From assembly GCA_035325905.1 (NCBI GenBank), contig DAOKYY010000106.1:1-10780 (forward strand): 10,780 nt of DNA, in the 5' to 3' direction. The position numbers were made by a program, and so were the translations under genes. Positions within the stretch are counted from its first letter, which is position 1; the number at the start of each line of letters is the position of its first letter. This document shows, piece by piece, positions 6,849 through 10,780 of the stretch. The stretch comes from DYGX01 sp035325905. GTDB taxonomy: Bacteria > Chloroflexota > Anaerolineae > Aggregatilineales > Aggregatilineaceae. The notes under the pieces are model-generated. The model had not been told where the DNA came from, searched no databases, and worked only from the letters and a program-made list of their open reading frames with translations.

Positions 6849-6903
6849 CTGCTCTTAGCGCCCGTCTTCCCTTAATCGAGCGTCAAGCGCGCGGGGGAAA
6901 TCT
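6849..6903 (+). repeat. 55-bp sequence duplicated across the gap, right copy
   Basis: It starts immediately after the last N and matches 6694-6748 base for base. Identity cannot extend leftwards because of the gap. Confidence 0.9.
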
Positions 6904-6940
6904 GAACAGTACCCTAACCCACACGCGGCGCGGAGTGCGC

Positions 6941-6946
6941 TACAAT
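6941..6946 (+). promoter_or_regulatory. -10 box upstream of the unknown basic protein
   Basis: TACAAT preceded by GC, the same form as the other -10 boxes in this window. I see no convincing -35. Transcription would start near 6953 and give a leader of about 150 nt. That leader contains a GC hairpin (GGCGCGC 6969-6975 with GCGCGCC 6986-6992) followed by a pyrimidine tract. Confidence 0.45.
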
Positions 6947-7102
6947 AGAGCTAACGACAAGTCAATCCGGCGCGCAGGCCGTGACGCGCGCCCGCCCCTT
7001 TCTTCTCACGGCAGACGGTGGGCGGCTTCCCCAACACGCCCAGTCGCAGCACGATCGAGTTCCCGTTACGATGAGTCGTCAGGGACTTGGCTCAAGAGAC
7101 AC

Positions 7103-7900
7103 ATGCCCAAACAATCTGCGCAAACGACCCACTCCCTTCAGGTGCGTGGTGACTGGTATCACGTGCGCCGCCGGGGGAGCCGCTACAACATTTTTGGCCC
7201 CGATGGACGCGCCTTCAACCGCTACGAGAGCGCCGGGGTCGCCGGGCCGCGCTGGGAAGAGCTGACGCGCACCCCCTGGCCGCACCCCAGCTCGGCGTAC
7301 CAGCCCGGCCTGCGGCTGGCGCAGCTTGACCCCACGCCAGGCGCCAGCCCGGCGCCGCAGCCGCCGAAGCTGCCGCTACCGGTCTACAACATCGTCAAAA
7401 TCCGCCGCGCCCCGCTGTCCGAGCCGGTCCAGGAGCGGCTGCAAGACCCGACCATCCGCGCCCTGCTGGAGCGCGAGAGCACCGGCTCCGGCCCGGACGC
7501 GCGCCGCGCGCGCCAGGCGCTCGAAGCCGTCGCCCTGCCGCTGGAAGAAGCCGCCTTCGAGATCCGGCGCGGCGATCAGAAGGTGGCCGGTCCGTATGCC
7601 ACGCTGCTGATCGCGCGGGCGGTCAAGCTGGCGCTGCTGGAGCGCGACCGCCTGCTACTGACCGACCCCGCCGCGCTGCCGCTGTGCCTGCCCGCGCCGC
7701 GCCCTGCCCCGGCGCTGTCGCCGGAAGCGCCGCCGACGGGCCGCGAGCCGGAGCGCGCCCCGCGCCTGGATCGCGCCGAGCGCCTGCGCCGCAACCGCCA
7801 GCGCAACGCCCTGCGCGCCGCCCGCATCGACGCGCGCGCCGTCCTGACGCAGCACGTCGCGTGGCAGAAAGAGCAGCAGAGGGCGGCGGTTAGCAGTTAG
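7103..7900 (+). CDS. Uncharacterised basic protein
   Basis: A 265-residue protein that I do not recognise. The N-terminal 60 residues look like a small beta-rich unit (GDWYHVRRRGSRYNIFGPDG). A Pro/Ala-rich linker follows (about 70-90), then a helical segment at about 105-180 (VQERLQDPTIRALLERES; EEAAFEIRRGDQKVAGPYAT). After a second Pro-rich linker comes an Arg-rich helical tail (RLDRAERLRRNRQRNALRAA). No signal peptide or membrane helix is visible, so it is probably cytoplasmic. The basic tail would suit nucleic-acid or ribosome binding, but that is speculation. ATG 7103 is chosen because upstream codons contain the -10 box; the ribosome site (AAGAGA) is weak. Coding is supported by strong GC bias at third positions throughout. 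The stop codon lies within a heptamer repeat. Confidence 0.7.
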   Translation: MPKQSAQTTHSLQVRGDWYHVRRRGSRYNIFGPDGRAFNRYESAGVAGPRWEELTRTPWPHPSSAYQPGLRLAQLDPTPGASPAPQPPKLPLPVYNIVKIRRAPLSEPVQERLQDPTIRALLERESTGSGPDARRARQALEAVALPLEEAAFEIRRGDQKVAGPYATLLIARAVKLALLERDRLLLTDPAALPLCLPAPRPAPALSPEAPPTGREPERAPRLDRAERLRRNRQRNALRAARIDARAVLTQHVAWQKEQQRAAVSS

Positions 7901-7903
7901 CAG
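7886..7903 (+). repeat. Heptamer repeat (GCRGTTA) at the gene stop
   Basis: GCGGTTAGCAGTTAGCAG consists of two complete units plus a partial one. It matches 17 of 18 bases of the inverted copy at 9564-9581. It encodes the last residues and the TAG stop (7898-7900) of the preceding gene. Confidence 0.65.
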
Positions 7904-8223
7904 GAAAGCGGAAAAGCAGCGAAACATAAGGGGGGAACTTGTTCCGCACGTGGACACGACGCCGCCAGCGCGCGCTGGCGTTGGCGCTCGCTGCGCTGGT
8001 CGTGCTGATCGCGCTGCTGGTGTGGCGGCTCTGGCCGCGCCCGGCGGACCTCTTCGGGCATCGCTCGCGCCGCCTCGCCAAGCACCGTCAGGCTGTTGAG
8101 CGCAGCGCGAACCAGAACCTCATCCGAGACAAACGCATCGAACGCTAAGCCCTGCGTATGCTCCTCTATAAACCGGGCCTCATCGACCCTATCGCGCAGG
8201 TAGAGCCTAGAATCCCCCGGCAT
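7897..8223 (-). pseudogene. hepT: HepT-like HEPN toxin, truncated at its 3' end
   Basis: Reading from ATG 8223, the first 60 or so residues match the HepT/DUF86 pattern: PGDSRLYLRDRVDEARFIEEHTQGL, then F, a short acidic turn and LVRAALNSLTVLGEAARAMPEEVR (quoted in part). In intact HepT this is followed by a PW segment and the catalytic RxxxxHxY RNase motif. Here residues after about 60 (PPHQQRDQHDQRSERQRQR) are Gln/Arg-rich nonsense, antisense to the membrane-protein fragment, until a stop at 7897. The catalytic His and the Tyr that MntA modifies are therefore missing, and the toxin should be inactive. AGCGAGG lies six bases before the start, inside the antitoxin gene, and the two genes overlap by 17 nt as in intact HepT/MntA operons. 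Confidence 0.7.
7939..8148 (+). pseudogene. 5' fragment of a single-pass membrane protein gene
   Basis: The first 40 or so codons from TTG 7939 have normal GC-rich codon use. They encode a basic start (FRTWTRRRQR), one hydrophobic helix (about residues 11-29), then RLWPRPADLFG. AAGG at 7928-7931, within AAGGGGGG, offers a ribosome site 7 bases upstream. From about 8041-8060 onward the same DNA is the antisense of the HepT-like gene, so the remaining 30 codons are probably read-through into foreign sequence. I infer a gene cut by insertion or deletion. The rest of it is not found in the window. It follows the unknown basic protein by 38 nt on the same strand and may once have been co-transcribed with it. 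Confidence 0.4.
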
Positions 8224-8599
8224 AGATGACCTCGCTCGGCACGGTTGAACGCAATTCGTCCCGCAGCGAGTCCTCAAGCACGAGGTCCACCCGACGACCA
8301 AGCAGGTCTTCGAGCAGATATTTCACACGCATGAAATCTCGGAAAGACGGCTCCGCGAGCTTCACCAGGATGTCGATGTCGCTGGCCGCGTCGGCCTCAC
8401 CTCGCACAGCGGAGCCGAACACGCCAATCCGCTCGACGCTCAGTGCGCGCAAGTCGCTTGCGCTGCTTTCAATCGCGGCGAGAATTTGCCGGGGATCGGT
8501 TGGCTCCGGCTGCTTGCGCAAAAACTCCACAAGTTGCCGCCGCTCATCCGGCGATAGTTGCAGGGACAGCCGGTAGACCTCTTTCAGCGAAACGGTCAT
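8207..8599 (-). CDS. mntA: MntA-like nucleotidyltransferase antitoxin
   Basis: A 130-residue minimal nucleotidyltransferase; the symbol means the HepT partner, not the manganese transporter. Numbered from ATG 8599, GSAVRG (62-67) is the GSxxxG nucleotide-binding turn. SDIDILV supplies metal ligands D74 and D76, and D105 in RVDLVLED is the third acidic residue, so the catalytic set is complete. MntA antitoxins neutralise HepT by adding AMP groups to a Tyr of the toxin. The N-terminal 45 residues form a helical extension with LSPDERRQLVEFL. An in-frame TTG at 8629 is possible, but ATG 8599 has a better site (GAGAA). It overlaps hepT by 17 nt. Third positions are less GC-rich than in the neighbouring exonuclease gene, consistent with horizontal acquisition. 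It may be an orphan antitoxin now that HepT is truncated. Confidence 0.85.
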   Translation of the reverse strand: MTVSLKEVYRLSLQLSPDERRQLVEFLRKQPEPTDPRQILAAIESSASDLRALSVERIGVFGSAVRGEADAASDIDILVKLAEPSFRDFMRVKYLLEDLLGRRVDLVLEDSLRDELRSTVPSEVIYAGGF

Positions 8600-8640
8600 G
8601 GCGATTTCTCGCTTGTTCGCGCAACACAACGTTACCCAAT

Positions 8641-8670
8641 TTTATAGTCCCCTCGCCCCCTTTGTGTCAG
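8641..8670 (-). promoter_or_regulatory. Promoter of the mntA/hepT locus
   Basis: On the minus strand, -35 CTGACA (8665-8670, five of six) and -10 TATAAA (8641-8646, five of six) lie 18 bp apart. Transcription would start near 8634, about 35 nt before ATG 8599. It is divergent from the exonuclease promoter. Confidence 0.6.
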
Positions 8671-8702
8671 CGCGCTTTCTCGCCATCCGCGCCGCGCATC
8701 CG

Positions 8703-8708
8703 TACAAT
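8703..8708 (+). promoter_or_regulatory. -10 box of the exodeoxyribonuclease gene
   Basis: TACAAT, with a weak -35 (TCGCCA, 8680-8685) 17 bp upstream. The predicted leader is about 33 nt and carries GAGAG seven or eight bases before ATG 8748. Confidence 0.55.
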
Positions 8709-8747
8709 TGACTGCAACCGGACCGCTCACTCTGCGAGAGACGCGAT

Positions 8748-9524
8748 ATGCTGAGACTCTTTATGTGGAACGTCAACGGCATCCGCGCCGCCCAGCGCAA
8801 AGGCTTCCTCGACTGGCTGGCGGCGGAGCAGCCCGACATCCTCGTCATCAACGAGACGAAAGCCTCGCCGGACCAGCTCGAAGACGCCCTGCTCTATCCC
8901 GACGGCTATAACACCTACTGGGCATCCGCGCAGCGCAAAGGCTACAGCGGCGTGGCGCTGTTCACCCGCCACGAGCCAGAGCGCGTCAGCATCGGCCTGG
9001 GCATCGACGAGTACGACGACGAGGGGCGCACGATCACCGCCGACTTCGGCGACTTCGTGCTGGTCGGCGCGTACTTTCCCAACGGGGGGATGAAAAACGA
9101 GCGCGTCCCGTTCAAGCTGGCGTATAAGGCGGCGTTTCTGGACTACGTGAACCGGCTGCGCGCCGAAGGCCGCCCGGTCATCTTCTGCGGCGATGTCAAC
9201 ACCGCTCACTGCCCGATCGACCTGGCCCGGCCTGAGGAAAACGCTAACGTCACCGGCTTTCTGCCGGAGGAGCGCGCCTGGATCGACCGTGTGATCGAGC
9301 ACGGCTATGTCGATATCTTCCGCGCGCTCTACCCCGACCGCGCCGAGGCGTACACCTACTGGCCCTACTGGCGCGGCGCGCGCGAGCGCAACGTCGGCTG
9401 GCGAATCGACTACTTCTTCATTACGCCGGACCTGCGCGACCGCGTGATCGACGCGGCGATCCACCCCCACGTCGAAGGCTCCGATCACTGCCCGGTGAGC
9501 CTGACGCTGCGAGAAAGCAATTAG
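8748..9524 (+). CDS. xth: Exodeoxyribonuclease III (AP endonuclease)
   Basis: A 258-residue member of the ExoIII/ExoA branch of the endonuclease/exonuclease/phosphatase fold, close to the 268 residues of E. coli ExoIII. Motifs run in order: WNVNGIRA (7-14) with N8 and N10; INETKA with metal-binding E36; GAYFPN; CGDVNTAH with D149 and N151; the GFLPEERAW stretch; RNVGWRIDYFF; and SDHCPV with catalytic H247. All catalytic positions are present, so it should cut DNA 5' to abasic sites and remove 3'-blocked ends during base excision repair in the cytoplasm. It has its own promoter and appears monocistronic. The stop TAG (9522-9524) sits at the edge of a heptamer repeat. Confidence 0.96.
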   Translation: MLRLFMWNVNGIRAAQRKGFLDWLAAEQPDILVINETKASPDQLEDALLYPDGYNTYWASAQRKGYSGVALFTRHEPERVSIGLGIDEYDDEGRTITADFGDFVLVGAYFPNGGMKNERVPFKLAYKAAFLDYVNRLRAEGRPVIFCGDVNTAHCPIDLARPEENANVTGFLPEERAWIDRVIEHGYVDIFRALYPDRAEAYTYWPYWRGARERNVGWRIDYFFITPDLRDRVIDAAIHPHVEGSDHCPVSLTLRESN

Positions 9525-9582
9525 CAGTTAGCGGTTATCGGTAAGGTATTAGCGCAGGTCAAACTGCTAACCGCTAACCGCT
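9523..9582. repeat. Inverted heptamer repeats forming a hairpin between convergent genes
   Basis: AGCAGTTAGCGGTTA (9523-9537) pairs with TAACCGCTAACCGCT (9568-9582) over 15 positions with one mismatch and a 30-nt loop. Each arm is about two copies of the unit GCRGTTA. It fills most of the 67-bp space between the exonuclease and the SGNH-like gene. It has no T-run, but it may act as a bidirectional transcription stop or an mRNA end stabiliser. Confidence 0.6.
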
Positions 9583-9591
9583 GCTCTCCCG

Positions 9592-10710
9592 CTAGTACCC
9601 GCCAATCGCCGCGCCGCGCGCGACCACGTCGAGCGCCTGGAGCGTCAGCAGGTTGCGCAGCGGGTAGCCCTGCTGCAAATTGGCCGGGGTCAGGTCCGCC
9701 GCGTGCGTCAGCGGCGGGGTGAGGTGCCGCCCGTCCGCCGTCAGCCCGTGATGGGGCAGCGGCTCCAGCGCGCGCCAGAGGTTCATCAGCGGCACGTCGT
9801 AATCGAGCGCGATCTGCACGACGATCTGGTTGTACTGGATCGCGCGCTCCCACTGCCCGGTGTGGCCGGGGAACGTGCTCAGCAGCGGGACCACGCCCGC
9901 CGCGATCGTCTCGTGCACGATCTGGCGCAGGTTGCGGTTGAACTCGTGCGCGGGGGTGAACAGCAGGTCCTGCGCGCCGAACATGATGATCGCCACGCTG
10001 GGCCGGCGCACGCGATACTCGCAGCGCAGCGGCGTCTCGCCCGGCTGGCAGGCGAGCGGGTTGGCGAACGCGGGATCGAGCACGGCGGAAGTCACCAGGC
10101 CATCGTAGGCGGCGAGACTGGTCGCCCCTAACGCCTCGCGGAACTGCCCCACTACGCCGGTCAGCGTCGTGTAGTCGCCCAGGTTGACCGCTTCCTGCGC
10201 GAACGGGGTCAGGAAGTGGGCGCTCTCGGTCAGGCAGTCGCCCACTTTTGAGACGGCGCGCGGATCGGCGCCCAGTGCCCGGCCCCGCGCCGCGATCTCT
10301 CCGGCCCGGCCAAGCGCCGTCGGGAGCACCGGAAAATCGCCCAGGCGGATGCCCGGATACTCCGCGACCAGGGATTGCGCCGTCGGCTGGAAAATCTCCT
10401 CGTCGCGGATCGACAGGCTGAGGGCGCTCGTCCCGTCGTCGAACGCCAGCCGCACCGTATGCAGCCAGCCGCGCGGCGAGCCATCGGCGCTGTGACCGAG
10501 CACCCAGGTTCCATCCGCGCTGCGCGCTTCGAGCACGACCTGCTCTTCCGGGACGAGCACACCCACAATCGCGCTCGCGGTGTCCGGCAGGCGGTAGACC
10601 GGCAGGGCGTAGGGCGCGCGGGCGATCAGGTGCGATTGGGCGCGCGCCGGAGCAGCGAGCGCGCCGGATAGCGCGATAAGGGTGAGGATGAAGGCAAGAC
10701 GGCGCAGCAT
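9592..10710 (-). CDS. Secreted SH3-domain plus SGNH/GDSL-like hydrolase with Cys at the nucleophile position
   Basis: A 372-residue exported protein. The signal peptide covers residues 1-24 (cleavage ARA|QS). Residues about 28-90 look like a bacterial SH3 domain (PVYRLPDTASAIVGVL, then EEQVVLEARSADGTWVLG and GWLHT), often used for cell-wall or surface binding. From about 150 on, an SGNH/GDSL-like fold is suggested: block I is SKVGDCLTES with C159 where the nucleophilic Ser normally lies, block III is IMFGAQD (245-248) where GxND is usual, and block V is DGRHL with the Asp-His pair D326 and H329. The family hydrolyses esters of lipids or carbohydrates, but with Ser-to-Cys and Asn-to-Gln changes the activity is uncertain. 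I recall similar GDC variants in Chloroflexota, unverified. AGGAG lies eight bases before ATG 10710. It converges with xth. Confidence 0.75.
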   Translation of the reverse strand: MLRRLAFILTLIALSGALAAPARAQSHLIARAPYALPVYRLPDTASAIVGVLVPEEQVVLEARSADGTWVLGHSADGSPRGWLHTVRLAFDDGTSALSLSIRDEEIFQPTAQSLVAEYPGIRLGDFPVLPTALGRAGEIAARGRALGADPRAVSKVGDCLTESAHFLTPFAQEAVNLGDYTTLTGVVGQFREALGATSLAAYDGLVTSAVLDPAFANPLACQPGETPLRCEYRVRRPSVAIIMFGAQDLLFTPAHEFNRNLRQIVHETIAAGVVPLLSTFPGHTGQWERAIQYNQIVVQIALDYDVPLMNLWRALEPLPHHGLTADGRHLTPPLTHAADLTPANLQQGYPLRNLLTLQALDVVARGAAIGGY

Positions 10711-10780
10711 GGCAGCGGCTCCTGATAGCGGTTATGTGAACTATCGAAAGTCATTGGCGTATCGGCCCGGTGTGGGGAAC
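10711..10780 (-). promoter_or_regulatory. Upstream region of the SGNH-like gene
   Basis: It contains the AGGAG ribosome-binding site (10719-10723, minus strand) and a single GCGGTTA heptamer at 10728-10734 on the plus strand. I find no convincing -10/-35 pair before the window edge. Confidence 0.4.

Larger units (their letters stand above)
6678..7102. other. Gene-free stretch including the assembly gap and a long leader
   Basis: No coding region is supported here. It holds the possible terminator, a 55-bp sequence present on both sides of 100 Ns, a -10 box at 6941-6946, and about 150 nt of putative leader before ATG 7103. The in-frame extension from GTG 6935 is Arg-rich, low in complexity and contains the promoter box, so I do not treat it as protein. 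Confidence 0.6.

Noticed and set aside
6694..6903. Direct repeats bounding a mobile element
   Set aside because: The intervening sequence is only Ns and the copies are exactly 55 bp with no mismatch, so an assembly overlap is simpler. No transposase or terminal inverted repeat is visible.
6910..6921. ACCCTAACCC, telomere-like sequence
   Set aside because: It is a single short occurrence without tandem repetition, in an otherwise ordinary bacterial region.
6969..6992. Riboswitch or attenuator in the leader before 7103
   Set aside because: There is only one GC-rich 7-bp hairpin and a loose pyrimidine tract. No recognisable aptamer or alternative pairing was found.
7576..7957. Minus-strand frames antisense to the unknown basic protein
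   Set aside because: They are Arg/Ser-rich translations without motifs, and the plus strand has consistent codon bias and a defined start and stop.
8727..9488. A 253-codon minus-strand frame opposite xth
   Set aside because: The exodeoxyribonuclease III motifs on the plus strand are complete, so the antisense frame is a shadow.
1..10780. tRNA, rRNA or CRISPR array
   Set aside because: I saw no cloverleaf, rRNA-like segment or regularly spaced repeats. The only tandem repeats are the short heptamers.

Overview
This is a GC-rich bacterial window with short intergenic regions and Gram-type -10/-35 promoters. The protein set fits a Chloroflexota (Anaerolineae-like) genome: an asymmetric ABC exporter pair, and secreted SH3/SGNH-like and glycosidase-like proteins with Ala-rich signal peptides. 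That taxonomic call is inference, moderately held. A run of exactly 100 Ns flanked by two identical 55-bp sequences points to a draft short-read assembly, possibly a metagenome-assembled genome.

Layout. Positions 1-381 hold the tail of an unidentified gene, a remnant that looks like the C-terminus of a small toxin-type protein, and an intact DUF2283 protein whose start overlaps that remnant. A strong bidirectional hairpin (409-449) separates this from a minus-strand operon read right to left: a MarR-type repressor (4934-4347), then two 644-residue ABC exporter half-transporters (4336-2402 and 2405-471). A textbook promoter with a palindrome over its -35 box drives the operon. Ribosome-binding sites and an ATGA overlap tie the three genes together. 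The two ABC proteins form a heterodimer with one catalytically competent and one degenerate ATP site, so the operon looks like a self-regulated multidrug/lipophile efflux module.

Positions 5152-6677 hold a probably leaderless gene for a secreted TIM-barrel protein with clan GH-A-type catalytic residues behind a beta-sandwich domain. Next come the assembly gap, a 265-residue basic protein of unknown function (7103-7900), and a scar. In the scar, the start of a single-pass membrane protein gene on the plus strand runs head-on into a MntA/HepT (nucleotidyltransferase/HEPN) toxin-antitoxin locus on the minus strand. MntA is intact, but HepT is cut off before its catalytic region.

An intact exodeoxyribonuclease III (8748-9524) converges on a secreted SH3 plus SGNH/GDSL-like protein (10710-9592) whose usual catalytic Ser and block III Asn are replaced by Cys and Gln. 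A heptamer, GCRGTTA, occurs in two or three tandem copies right at several gene ends and even supplies stop codons. Between the last two genes it forms a long hairpin.

I did not find a clear new multi-gene system. The best leads are the Cys-type SGNH protein, the secreted GH-A-like protein, the heptamer repeats at stop codons, and the broken HepT junction.
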